Positions 1 to 8,275 of a DNA stretch of 64,000 nt are shown here, one piece after another. This DNA is from Roseiarcus sp963813555 (GTDB lineage: Bacteria > Pseudomonadota > Alphaproteobacteria > Rhizobiales > Beijerinckiaceae), in assembly GCA_963813555.1 (NCBI GenBank), contig CAWEZX010000004.1:248001-312000 (forward strand), read 5' to 3'. The position numbers and the translations under genes were made by a program. The notes under the pieces were generated by a model, which was not told the origin of the DNA, did not search any database, and was given only the letters and a program-made list of their open reading frames with translations. Position 1 is the first letter of the stretch. Every line of letters begins with the position of its first letter.

Positions 1-543
1 ATCCAGGAGGCGATCGCCTATCTCTACACCAACAACGCCAAGACCGTGTTGCCGATCGTCGACGGCGTGGTCACGATCTTGGGCGTGCGCACGCCCAGGA
101 ACGAGATTTTCACAGCGCTTGTCTGCTGGGCGACGATCGGGGCGCTGTGGCTGTTCGTCAACCGCACGCAGGCCGGCAAGGCTGTGCTTGCCGCGTCGAT
201 GAATCCGCGCGGCGTCACGCTGCTTGGAATTGAACTTTCGACCGTCTATGTCGGGGTGTGGGCGATCTACGGCGCGCTCGCCGGCGTCGCCGGCGTGCTG
301 CTCGGCATGTTCCTTGGCGTCTCGTCCTATAGCGCCGGGCCGCTGACCGCGAGCGCGTTCTCGATCGTCGTTCTGGGCGGCCTTGGCAGCGTCTCCGGCT
401 CGCTGATCGCGGCTTATGTCGTCGGCTATCTCGAGACGCTGACCGCCTATCTGATTTCCCCCGCCTATCGCGCCATACCGGCGCTCCTGCTCCTCGTCGC
501 GGTGATGTATGTGCGACCGCGCGGCTTGCTGGGCCGACGCTGA
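1..543 (+). CDS. livH: Branched-chain amino-acid type ABC transporter permease LivH (5' end outside window)
   Basis: The frame is open from base 1 to the stop at 541-543, so about 180 C-terminal residues are visible and the start lies upstream. The visible chain is a hydrophobic permease with the LivH-type C-terminal region: glycine-rich helices, the loop VLGGLGSVSGSL, and an ending MYVRPRGLLGRR. LivH forms the inner-membrane channel of a HAAT-family importer with LivM. Its stop is two bases before the livM start, and the fused ATPase follows, so the three form one operon. The substrate could be an amino acid, an amide or urea; the binding protein is not in the window. Confidence 0.9.
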   Translation: MQEAIAYLYTNNAKTVLPIVDGVVTILGVRTPRNEIFTALVCWATIGALWLFVNRTQAGKAVLAASMNPRGVTLLGIELSTVYVGVWAIYGALAGVAGVLLGMFLGVSSYSAGPLTASAFSIVVLGGLGSVSGSLIAAYVVGYLETLTAYLISPAYRAIPALLLLVAVMYVRPRGLLGRR

Positions 544-545
544 AC

Positions 546-1475
546 ATGCTGCGCCGCGCGCTCTTTTCCCCGCCGGTCCTGATCAGCCTGATCGTCGTCC
601 TCCTCGCCGCGACGCTGCCGCTCTATGTCTCCGGCTATGTGCTGGGGCTGCTCACCATCGCCTATTTTTTCGGCGTGTTCTCGATGGCCTGGGACCTGTT
701 GTTCGGCTTCGCCAACGAAGTGAATTTCGGCCCCTCGTTCCTGATCGGGCTCGGCGCCTACACCGCCGGCATTCTCGACAACCTCTACCAGCCTCCGATC
801 GCGCTCTGCGTCGCCGCGGGCGTGCTGGCGGCGATGATCGGCGGGCTGGTGCTGGCATTGCCGGCGTTGCGCGTGCGCGGGCCCTATTTCGGCCTCACCA
901 CGCTTGTCGCCGTGTTGATTTTGCAAAACTTCATCGTCGTCGCCGCGGGCCTGACCGGGGGAGAAATCGGCCTCACTATCCCCGACGTCATTTCGATCGA
1001 CGACAAGGTCAATTACTGGATCGCGCTCAGCTTGATGGCCGTGAGCGGCGCGATCCTCTATGGCCTCACGCGGTCGCCGGTAGGGCTCATCCTTCAGGCG
1101 AGCGGGCAGGACCCGGTGCAGGCCGGCGCGCTCGGATTCAACGTCACGAAGCACAAGCTCGCGGCGTTCCTGGTCAGCGCTTTTTTCTCCGGGCTCGCCG
1201 GCGCGCTGATGGCGTTCTATCTTGGCACGGCGTCGGTGGGCACGTTCGTCGACGTCACCGTGGGCGTGCAGGTGATCATTGGCGCGGTGCTTGGCGGGCG
1301 ACGCACCATCCTCGGCGCCGTGCTGGGGGCGGTGTTTCTGGTGGCGCTCGGTGAGACGCTGAGACCGCTCGGCGATCTCGCGACTTTCATTGTCTCTGCC
1401 GTCGCGCTCATTGTCGTTCTCTTCTTCCCGGCCGGGTTGCTCGGCATGGTCAAGGGCGCGCGGGAGGCGACATGA
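546..1475 (+). CDS. livM: Branched-chain amino-acid type ABC transporter permease LivM
   Basis: A 309-residue polytopic inner-membrane protein of normal length for LivM. It has the family's features: an early segment around MAWDLLFGFANEVNFGPSFL, the middle block LPALRVRGPYFGLTTLV, and the C-terminal VQVIIGAVLGGRRTILGAVLGA followed by a hydrophobic helix and FFPAGLLGMV. It starts two bases after livH. Its TGA overlaps the ATG of the fused ATPase (ATGA), indicating translational coupling. LivM pairs with LivH to form the transmembrane pore. Substrate is not determined. Confidence 0.92.
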   Translation: MLRRALFSPPVLISLIVVLLAATLPLYVSGYVLGLLTIAYFFGVFSMAWDLLFGFANEVNFGPSFLIGLGAYTAGILDNLYQPPIALCVAAGVLAAMIGGLVLALPALRVRGPYFGLTTLVAVLILQNFIVVAAGLTGGEIGLTIPDVISIDDKVNYWIALSLMAVSGAILYGLTRSPVGLILQASGQDPVQAGALGFNVTKHKLAAFLVSAFFSGLAGALMAFYLGTASVGTFVDVTVGVQVIIGAVLGGRRTILGAVLGAVFLVALGETLRPLGDLATFIVSAVALIVVLFFPAGLLGMVKGAREAT

Positions 1476-2947
1476 GCGCCGGCGCGGCAAGGCTCGAGGT
1501 CAACGGCCTGCAGAAGCGGTTTGGCGGCCTCACGGCGGTCAAGGACGTCAGCTTCTCGGTTCATGCTGGCGAGATTCTCGGGCTCATCGGGCCGAATGGG
1601 TCGGGTAAGTCGACGGTGATGAAGTCGATCCTCGGCGTCGAGCGGCCCGATGCGGGATCCGTTCATATCGACGGCCGGGAGGTCGCGGGCTGGCCGCCGC
1701 ACCGAATCGCCCGGCTCGGCGTCGGCATGGTGTTCCAGCATTCCCGTCCGCTGCATCGGCAGACGGTGCTTGAAAACATCCTCCTTGGGCTCTTGCCCGA
1801 CCGATTGCTCGATCTCCTTCCCCGCGCCGCCGCGGACGCGCGGGCGCGCGCGATCGCCGAACGGGTCGGGTTGACCGCAGTGCTCGATCGACGCCCCGCG
1901 ACGCTGCCGTTCGCCGACTTGCGCAAGATCGAGATCGCCAAGGCGATCGCCCGCGATCCGCAAGTGGTGCTGATCGACGAGCCGTTCGCGGGCCTGACCG
2001 CGCGCGAGACTGCGTCCTTCGCCAAGCTGATCACCGAAATGCGCGACGACGGCCGGGCGGTGCTCATCGTCGATCACAACGTGAAAAGCATCTCGGCGCT
2101 GGTCGACCGCGTCTACGCCATGAACGTCGGCGAGAAGATCGCCGAGGGCACAGTTGCGGAAGTGATGGCGAACGAGACCGTGCGCAAGGTCTACCTCGGA
2201 GGCGCGCTGACGACGGCGGCGCGCCCGGAAGCCTCGTTCGTCGACGCGCAAACGCCGTTTCTCGAAATTGAGAACCTGAGCGTCGTTTACGACAAGGCGC
2301 AGGCGCTGGAGGGCGTCTCGCTTCACGTGCATGAAGGGGAGTTCGTCGCGATCGTCGGACTGAACGGCGCCGGCAAGACGACCCTGTTCAACGCCGTCTC
2401 CGGCCTCGTTCCCTATGCGGGCGACATTCGCCGACAGGGCAAGCCTTTGCGCGGTCGAACCGCGGCGACGATCGCGCGCGAACGCATTGTGCAGTCGCCG
2501 GAAGGCCGCGATCTGTTCGGCTTAATGACGGTCATCGAGAATCTCGACATGGGCGGGCATGGGCTCGGCGACAAGGAGCGCGGCGAGCGGCGGGAGTGGC
2601 TGTTCAACCTGTTCCCGATCCTGAAAGAGCGGCAGCGCCAGACCGCGGCGACGCTCTCGGGCGGCGAGCAGCAAATGCTGACCATCGCGCGCGCGCTGAT
2701 GATGAAGCCCGATCTTCTGATTCTCGATGAGCCGACGCTGGGCCTCGCCCCCGTCGTCATGGAGCAGATCTCAAAGGCCCTCGAGCGGCTCCGGCAGACG
2801 GCGGAGATCACCGTGCTTCTCGGCGAGCAGAACGTCACCTTCGCTTTGCCCCACGCCGACCGGGTCTACGTCCTCGAACATGGCCGGATCGTCTGGGAGG
2901 GCGACCCGAGCCGCTTCGCGGCCGAAGCCGGCGCGCGATATTTGTAG
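1472..2947 (+). CDS. Fused LivG-LivF ABC transporter ATP-binding protein
   Basis: 491 residues holding two complete ABC ATPase domains in one chain; LivG and LivF are usually separate proteins of about 250 and 235 residues. The N-terminal, LivG-like half has Walker A GPNGSGKS near residues 40-47, a LivG-type signature replacement (LPFADLRKIEIAKAIA) and Walker B VVLIDEPFAGL. The C-terminal, LivF-like half has Walker A GLNGAGKTT near 296, signature LSGGEQQMLTIARAL and Walker B LILDEPTLGLAP. The join is near residues 250-265. It would energise the LivH-LivM pore. It overlaps livM by four bases and no frameshift is needed to read the fusion. Confidence 0.9.
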   Translation: MSAGAARLEVNGLQKRFGGLTAVKDVSFSVHAGEILGLIGPNGSGKSTVMKSILGVERPDAGSVHIDGREVAGWPPHRIARLGVGMVFQHSRPLHRQTVLENILLGLLPDRLLDLLPRAAADARARAIAERVGLTAVLDRRPATLPFADLRKIEIAKAIARDPQVVLIDEPFAGLTARETASFAKLITEMRDDGRAVLIVDHNVKSISALVDRVYAMNVGEKIAEGTVAEVMANETVRKVYLGGALTTAARPEASFVDAQTPFLEIENLSVVYDKAQALEGVSLHVHEGEFVAIVGLNGAGKTTLFNAVSGLVPYAGDIRRQGKPLRGRTAATIARERIVQSPEGRDLFGLMTVIENLDMGGHGLGDKERGERREWLFNLFPILKERQRQTAATLSGGEQQMLTIARALMMKPDLLILDEPTLGLAPVVMEQISKALERLRQTAEITVLLGEQNVTFALPHADRVYVLEHGRIVWEGDPSRFAAEAGARYL

Positions 2948-2957
2948 GGGCGCCCAC

Positions 2958-2999
2958 GCGCGGGCCACAGCCGAAGGGAAGCTGTCACCGCGCCCGCGC
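2958..2999. terminator. Possible bidirectional hairpin between convergent operons
   Basis: GCGCGGGC at 2958-2965 pairs with GCCCGCGC at 2992-2999, with an inner CAGC/GCTG stem. It lies between the stop of the liv ATPase and the end of the convergent squalene-synthase-like gene, and overlaps the last codons of the latter. There is no clear T-run, so a terminator role is only inferred from position. Confidence 0.25.
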
Positions 3000-3857
3000 C
3001 CAGCGCCAGATCGCCCACTGACGCCTAAGCGGCGAGATTTCGCCCACGCCGTCGAACGAGCGGTTCGAGCCGCGCTCGAGCCGGTCGAGGTCGAGCTGCA
3101 AGGGAGCAAGCGGAATGAAGGCCGGCAGGATCGCTGGAGGTGAGCGTTTCAGCCGCCGCTCGGCCTCAGCCAGTTCGTCGCGCGCTAACGCCCGCAGTTC
3201 GGCGCAGGCTGCCAGGACACTCGGGCTTAACCGGCGAGCGTCGAACTCGGCTGCGCTGGCTCCGTGGCGGGCGGCGACATCGGTTGGAACGAGCGTCGCC
3301 GCCGATCCAGCCTTGAACGGCAGATCGCCAAGCAGGCGCGTCAACGCCAACGCCATGCCGGCTGGCGCGTGCGCGTCCGCCCGATCAAGATCCTCGCCAC
3401 CGGCGGCGATTCGCGCCGCGAGCCTCAGCCGCGCGCCCTCGCTCTCGTCGGCGAAGGCGCGAAAAGCGGCGAGGTTGAAGCCGTCCTGCGGCGCGATTGC
3501 CTGCAGGCGCGCGTCCAGCATCGCTTCGAGCCAGGCTTGGGGCAGCGCGTAGGCGTCTATCGCCGCGCGAAGCGCGAGCGCGACCGGGTTGCCGGCCGCT
3601 TCGGCCTGCCGTTCGCCCGCGATCGCTTCGCGCCACCAGGCGAGGCGCATCGCCGCCAGATTTGGATCGCGCGCGCGCTTGAGCGCATGACGGATTTCGT
3701 AATCGAAACTCGCCAAGGCGAACAGCGCGCCGCGCGCGTCTGCGCTCGCATAGAGCGCGCCCAGAAACTGGTCGCGAGCGTGAGCGCGGGCGAGCGTCGC
3801 ACAATGTTCGTAGGCGTCCGCAAGCGGGTCGGCGCCCGGCGGACGGCGCGCGATCAT
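2985..3857 (-). CDS. Squalene/phytoene synthase-family protein (NDUFAF6-like)
   Basis: 290 residues of the trans-isoprenyl diphosphate synthase head-to-head fold. The motif MRLAWWREAI, typical of the family, sits near residues 68-77, and the chain is alpha-helical and alanine-rich throughout. The aspartate-rich motifs expected of an active squalene or phytoene synthase are poor. With its place behind yajC-secD-secF and an Mth938 gene, this fits the bacterial NDUFAF6-like branch rather than carotenoid or hopanoid synthesis. It overlaps the upstream gene by four bases and is the last gene of the operon. Whether it has enzymatic activity is not known. Confidence 0.8.
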   Translation of the reverse strand: MIARRPPGADPLADAYEHCATLARAHARDQFLGALYASADARGALFALASFDYEIRHALKRARDPNLAAMRLAWWREAIAGERQAEAAGNPVALALRAAIDAYALPQAWLEAMLDARLQAIAPQDGFNLAAFRAFADESEGARLRLAARIAAGGEDLDRADAHAPAGMALALTRLLGDLPFKAGSAATLVPTDVAARHGASAAEFDARRLSPSVLAACAELRALARDELAEAERRLKRSPPAILPAFIPLAPLQLDLDRLERGSNRSFDGVGEISPLRRQWAIWRWARAR

Positions 3858-4252
3858 GGCGCGGCGATCAGCGCCGCCGCGACCCGACGGCCTTCCGATT
3901 GCATGACATTGTAGACCCGAAGCGCTGGACCGGTCGCCATTGCCTCGAAGCCCAGGCCGGCCTGACTGAGCGCGGTCCGCAAAGCTTTCTGGATCGGCGC
4001 CATTCGGGCGCCCGTCCCAACGATGAAAAACTCGATCGAGCCGGGGCTCTCAGCGCATTCGGTCAATAGCGGCGCGAGCGTGGCTGGGTCGAGATCCTGG
4101 ACGCTCGTCGCCTCGATGGGCCGCACGCCGTTCGGCGTCGCCAGGATCGAACCCGCGTGCGACATGCCGGCGAAGGCGAAGGTGCCCTGACCATAAGCTG
4201 TGATCGGGTGACTGCCGGGCGCGAATGCGGGCCGCGGCGGCGCCTCGCTCAC
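3854..4252 (-). CDS. Mth938-like domain protein (NDUFAF3 homologue)
   Basis: 132 residues matching the compact Mth938 fold. Recognisable pieces are the start GSHPITAYGQGTFAFAG, the central FFIVGTGARMAPI loop and the C-terminal MATGPALRVYNVMQSEGRRVAAALI. Mitochondrial NDUFAF3 belongs to the same family and helps assemble respiratory complex I. The gene overlaps secF by four bases and the squalene-synthase-like gene by four, so all are co-translated. Its bacterial role is unproven. Confidence 0.85.
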   Translation of the reverse strand: MSEAPPRPAFAPGSHPITAYGQGTFAFAGMSHAGSILATPNGVRPIEATSVQDLDPATLAPLLTECAESPGSIEFFIVGTGARMAPIQKALRTALSQAGLGFEAMATGPALRVYNVMQSEGRRVAAALIAAP

Positions 4253-5208
4253 GCCTTCTCCTTCGCCTTCACATCCGCGCCGGCGACTTCCTTCTCCCGC
4301 ATCCTGTCGAAGGTGTCGGCGCGCACGCCCATGTAAATGAGCATCGGCGAGCAGATGAAGATCGACGAATAGGTGGCGACGAAAATGCCCCAGATCATCG
4401 CCGCCGAGAACGAGCGGATGACATGGCCGCCAAGGAAGAAAAGCGCCAGAAGCGCGAGAAAGACGGTCGTCGCCGTCATGATGGTCCGCGGCAGCACGGC
4501 GTTGATCGACATGTCGATGATTTCGGCGGTCGACAGGCGCTTATATTTGCGCATCACCTCGCGGATGCGGTCGAGCACGACCACGGTCTCGTTCAGGGAG
4601 TAGCCGACGATGGTGAGGATCGCGGCGATCGAGGTCTGGTTGAACTCGAGTTGGGTTACGCAGAAGAAGCCGACAGTGAGCAACAGATCGTGCATCGTGC
4701 CGATGATCGCCCCGACCGCGAATTGCCACTCGAAGCGGAACCACAAATAGGTCAGGACCGCGATGATGGCGACGACCACGCCGAGCGTGCCGCGCTGGAC
4801 GAGCTCGGCGGAGACGGTCGGGCCGACCGAATCGACGCTGCGGAACTGGTAATCGGCGCCGAAGGCGTCCCTGAGCTTGGCGATCGCGGTCTGCTGGCCA
4901 GCGTCGCCGCCCGGCTGCACCCCGAGACGCAGCAGCACGTCGGATTGGGCGCCGATCCGCTGCACTTCGACGGGTCCCACGCCGAGGCCCTCGGCCTTGC
5001 CTCGAATGGAGGCGATATCGGCCTCGCCGCCCTTGGCGCGCATGTCGACCTGGGTGCCGCCGGCGAAATCGATGCCGAAATTCATGCCCACGAACAGGAA
5101 CATGAGGACCGAGACGATCGACAGCAGCGCCGACAGCGGATAGCTGACGCGGCGGAACCGCATGAAGCCGAATTTGGTGTTCTCGGGCGCGAGCCGAAGC
5201 AGTTTCAT
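4249..5208 (-). CDS. secF: Protein translocase subunit SecF
   Basis: 319 residues, normal for SecF. An N-terminal membrane helix is followed by the FGIDFAGGTQVDMR motif, a periplasmic domain, and five C-terminal helices that include the conserved GYSLNETVVVLDRIRE and MTATTVFLALLALFFLGG. With SecD and YajC it forms the accessory complex that uses the proton gradient to help SecYEG move proteins. It lies 31 bases after secD in the same direction and overlaps the next gene. Confidence 0.97.
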   Translation of the reverse strand: MKLLRLAPENTKFGFMRFRRVSYPLSALLSIVSVLMFLFVGMNFGIDFAGGTQVDMRAKGGEADIASIRGKAEGLGVGPVEVQRIGAQSDVLLRLGVQPGGDAGQQTAIAKLRDAFGADYQFRSVDSVGPTVSAELVQRGTLGVVVAIIAVLTYLWFRFEWQFAVGAIIGTMHDLLLTVGFFCVTQLEFNQTSIAAILTIVGYSLNETVVVLDRIREVMRKYKRLSTAEIIDMSINAVLPRTIMTATTVFLALLALFFLGGHVIRSFSAAMIWGIFVATYSSIFICSPMLIYMGVRADTFDRMREKEVAGADVKAKEKA

Positions 5209-5239
5209 GCCGCAAGCTCCGTTGTGCGGGTCGCTCCGC

Positions 5240-6829
5240 TCATATCGGCAGCCTCTTCGGCCGCGCCCGGTGATACCAGAGCGCGATCATCATGCGGGTC
5301 ATGGTGACCGCGGTGATAACCGAGGTCAGAATGCCAAGGCCGAGCGAGACGGCGAAGCCGCGCACCGCGCCCGAGCCGAACAGATAGAGGATGACCGCCG
5401 CCACGAACATCGTGACGTTGGAGTCGATGATGGTGGCGAAGGCGCGGCGGAAGCCGGCGTCGAGAGCGGATATGACCGAACGGCCGAGATGCGCCTCCTC
5501 GCGGATGCGCTCGTAGATGAGGACATTCGAATCGACCGCCATGCCGATGGTGAAGACGATGCCGGCGATGCCGGGTAGGGTCAGCGTCGCGCCGAGCAGC
5601 ACCATCGAGGCGAAGATGAACAGAATGTGCACCGCGAGCGCAAGATCGGCAAAGACGCCGAAAACGCCGTAGGTCGAGATCATGTAGACGACGACCAGCG
5701 CGGCCCCGACATAAGCTGCGCGTTTGCCGGCGTCGATCGAGTCCTGGCCGAGCCCAGGCCCGACCGTGCGCTCCTCGATCACCGTGAGCTTGGCAGGCAG
5801 CGCGCCGGCGCGCAGGAGAATCGCCAAGCTCGAAGCCTCTTCGAGGCTGAAATTGCCGGTGATCTGGCCGGTGCCGCCGGTGATCGGCGAGCGGATGACC
5901 GGCGCCGAAATGACCTTGCCGTCGAGCACGATGGCAAACGGACGGCCGACGTTTTCCGACGTGACCTGGCCGAACTTCTGCCCGCCGCGCAGGTTGAAGC
6001 GGAAGGTGACATCCGGCTCGCCGGTCTGCTGGTCGAAGCTCTGCTGCGCGTCGACCAGGTCCGCGCCGTCGACCATGACGCGCTTTTCCACCTGGATCGC
6101 TCCCCCGCCTTTCTGCATCGGCAGGGTCTCGACTTCATTCGGCGGCTCGCCCGGCTGGGCGACCAGGCGAAATTCGAGCTTGGCCGTCTGGCCGATGATT
6201 TCCTTGAGTCTCGTGGTGTCCTGAAGTCCCGGCACTTCGATCAGCACGCGATCCGCGCCTTGCCGCTGGACCAGGGTCTCCTTGGTGCCCATGGCGTTGA
6301 TGCGGCGGTCGAGCACTTCGATCGATTGGCCGACCGCGTGGCGCATCTTGTCGGCGATCGCCGCATCAGTCAGCGCCAGCAGCACGCTGTCGGCGGTTTG
6401 CGTCACCTCGAGCGTGCGCCCGTTTCCGCCCGCCAGAGGACCGCCGATCGGCTGGCTCAGCGATTGCAGAAGCTCGAACGCCTTGGCGCGCTCGACCGGG
6501 TCGGCCACGCGGACCAGAACGCCGCGCGGCTGGACCGCGATGCCGCCGGAGAGCGCGATCCTGCCGTCGCGCATTTTCTGCCGGACGTCGTCGCGCAACG
6601 CCTCGACCTGGCTCTTGATCACCGAAGCGTGGTCGACTTCCATCAGCATATAGGCGCCGCCCTGCAGATCGAGGCCGAGCACGATCTGGCGCATAGGAAT
6701 AAAGCCGGGCAGCCGCGCAGCGAGCGCGTCCACAGCGCCGGTCGGTATAAAGCTCGGCAGGATGACGAGCACCGCCGCCGCCACAAGCGCCAGGACGGAG
6801 GCCAATTTCCAGTTCGCGAAACGGAGCAT
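5240..6829 (-). CDS. secD: Protein translocase subunit SecD
   Basis: 529 residues, standard for SecD. The N-terminal helix is followed by LGLDLQGGAYMLMEVD, then the large periplasmic domain with RRINAMGTKE and LIEVPGLQDTTRLKEIIG. The C-terminal six-helix RND-like part carries DSNVLIYERIREE and GFRRAFATIIDSNVT. It works with SecF and YajC in post-translocation steps of Sec export. It is the second gene of the yajC-secD-secF operon. Confidence 0.97.
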   Translation of the reverse strand: MLRFANWKLASVLALVAAAVLVILPSFIPTGAVDALAARLPGFIPMRQIVLGLDLQGGAYMLMEVDHASVIKSQVEALRDDVRQKMRDGRIALSGGIAVQPRGVLVRVADPVERAKAFELLQSLSQPIGGPLAGGNGRTLEVTQTADSVLLALTDAAIADKMRHAVGQSIEVLDRRINAMGTKETLVQRQGADRVLIEVPGLQDTTRLKEIIGQTAKLEFRLVAQPGEPPNEVETLPMQKGGGAIQVEKRVMVDGADLVDAQQSFDQQTGEPDVTFRFNLRGGQKFGQVTSENVGRPFAIVLDGKVISAPVIRSPITGGTGQITGNFSLEEASSLAILLRAGALPAKLTVIEERTVGPGLGQDSIDAGKRAAYVGAALVVVYMISTYGVFGVFADLALAVHILFIFASMVLLGATLTLPGIAGIVFTIGMAVDSNVLIYERIREEAHLGRSVISALDAGFRRAFATIIDSNVTMFVAAVILYLFGSGAVRGFAVSLGLGILTSVITAVTMTRMMIALWYHRARPKRLPI

Positions 6830-6888
6830 CGGGCTTTCTATCTACGGAAGAGTTCTCGACTCGCGCCCAAAGGCGAGCCTGCCCGCCG

Positions 6889-7275
6889 TCAGGGGTTGGG
6901 CGCATCCTTCTTGGCCGGCTGCGACTTGGCGGGGGGCGTCGCGTCCTTGACCGGCTCGCCCTTCGCGCGCACTTCGGCGATGCCGGAGCGGGCCAGGCGC
7001 GCCCGCACGTTGGGCGCGATCTCGAACTCGACCTCGTTGTCGTCGACCGATTTGGTGACCTTGCCGATCAGACCGCCAGTCGTGACGACGACATCGCCGC
7101 GCCGGGCCGCCTGCACCATCTCGCGCTGCTCCTTCGCACGCCGCTGCTGGGGCCGCCACAGCACGAAATAAACGATCGCGATCATGGCGACGATCGGCAC
7201 CAACTGAACCAGCGTATCACTCGCCCCAAAGGGCCCAGCGCTGCTGGCTTGTGCGTAGGCGGCGGTGATCAGCAC
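6889..7275 (-). CDS. yajC: Sec translocase auxiliary subunit YajC
   Basis: A small single-pass inner-membrane protein of 128 residues from the GTG chosen here. Features are the N-terminal LITAAYAQ segment common in alphaproteobacterial YajC, one helix ending VYFVLWRPQQRR, and a cytoplasmic domain with GDVVVTTGGLIGKV. The GTG at 7275 is preferred because the family normally starts at this motif; the frame stays open to a possible start at 7314, which would add 13 arginine-rich residues. A lysine/proline-rich tail is typical. First gene of the sec operon. Confidence 0.9.
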   Translation of the reverse strand: MLITAAYAQASSAGPFGASDTLVQLVPIVAMIAIVYFVLWRPQQRRAKEQREMVQAARRGDVVVTTGGLIGKVTKSVDDNEVEFEIAPNVRARLARSGIAEVRAKGEPVKDATPPAKSQPAKKDAPNP

Positions 7276-7507
7276 GGGGGGACGGCAGCTCCGGCGACGC
7301 GAAAGCCGCGCCATTCATTATAGGGTCATCAAAAGGCGTCGCTTATATAACCGCGAGGCCGGCGAAAGCAACGGCCTGCGCGTGGACGAAGCCGTTGCAC
7401 GCCCGCGACCGTCCCCCAACCGGCCTTTGCCGCCGACAAGTCTTTCCTGGCGAGCCGCCCTTCGCTATAAGAGCGCTTGGCCAATTTGGCCGCGAGAGGG
7501 GAAGAGA

Positions 7508-8218
7508 ATGAACAAGCAGGCGGCTGAATTTGTGGGCACTTTCGCCCTGGTGTTTTTCGGTTGCGGGGCGGCGGTCATCGGCGGCATGGGGTCGGGGCCG
7601 ACCGCCGTCAACCTCCTAGGAATTGCGAGCGCTTTCGGCTTCGCCATTGTCGCCATGGTCTATGGCATCGGGCCGATCTCCGGCGGCCATGTCAATCCGG
7701 CGGTGAGCTTCGGCGTCTATGTCGCCGGGCGGATGAGCGTGGCCGACATGATCGGCTACTGGATCGCCCAGGCTTTGGGCGCGATCGTCGCCGCGGCGGT
7801 GCTCTATCTCATCCTGTCCGGCAAGGCTCATGGGTGGACCGGCTCGCTCGGCCAGAACGGCTGGGGCCCGGGCTACAACGGCGAATACAATGTCGTCTCC
7901 GCCTTCGTGTTCGAAGTGGTGGGGACGTTCCTGTTCCTGGTGTGCATTCTCGGCGTCACGCACCCGTTCGCGCCGACCGGCTTCGCCGGCCTCGCTATCG
8001 GGTTGACGCTGCTCGCGATCCACCTGGTCGGCATCAACATCACCGGCACCTCGGTCAATCCGGCCCGCTCGATCGGCCCGGCGCTGGTCGGAATCGCTTC
8101 AAATCCCAGGGCCGTCGCCCAGCTGTGGCTGTTCATCATCGCCCCGCTCATCGGCGCGGGCGCCGCGGGCTTGCTGTTCAGAGAATCCGCGCTGCTCGAC
8201 GCTCCACGAAAGGCCTGA
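7508..8218 (+). CDS. aqpZ: Aquaporin Z-type water channel
   Basis: 236 residues, six membrane helices and two half-helix NPA motifs: GHVNPAVSF in the first half and SVNPARSIGPAL in the second, with the conserved arginine directly after the second NPA. The ATG at 7508 follows a purine-rich ribosome site (GAGGGGAAGAGA). An open frame extends upstream to 7265, but that region lies in the divergent promoter area shared with yajC and does not look like protein. It mediates water flux across the inner membrane. Confidence 0.95.
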   Translation: MNKQAAEFVGTFALVFFGCGAAVIGGMGSGPTAVNLLGIASAFGFAIVAMVYGIGPISGGHVNPAVSFGVYVAGRMSVADMIGYWIAQALGAIVAAAVLYLILSGKAHGWTGSLGQNGWGPGYNGEYNVVSAFVFEVVGTFLFLVCILGVTHPFAPTGFAGLAIGLTLLAIHLVGINITGTSVNPARSIGPALVGIASNPRAVAQLWLFIIAPLIGAGAAGLLFRESALLDAPRKA

Positions 8219-8275
8219 CCGAGACCGTTTCAGGCGGAACTTGCCAGGGCGAGCGCGCCGGGCGAAAAGCCCGCA

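Noticed and set aside
465..1490. 341-codon minus-strand frame opposite livM
   Set aside because: Shadow frame with highly charged low-complexity translation; livM is certain.
5627..7171. 514-codon open frame on the plus strand opposite secD
   Set aside because: Antisense shadow of secD/yajC; no ribosome site or recognisable domain.
7265..7507. Longer aquaporin with 81 additional N-terminal residues
   Set aside because: The extension is arginine/proline-rich, lies in the divergent promoter region, and the ATG at 7508 has a good ribosome site and the normal family start.
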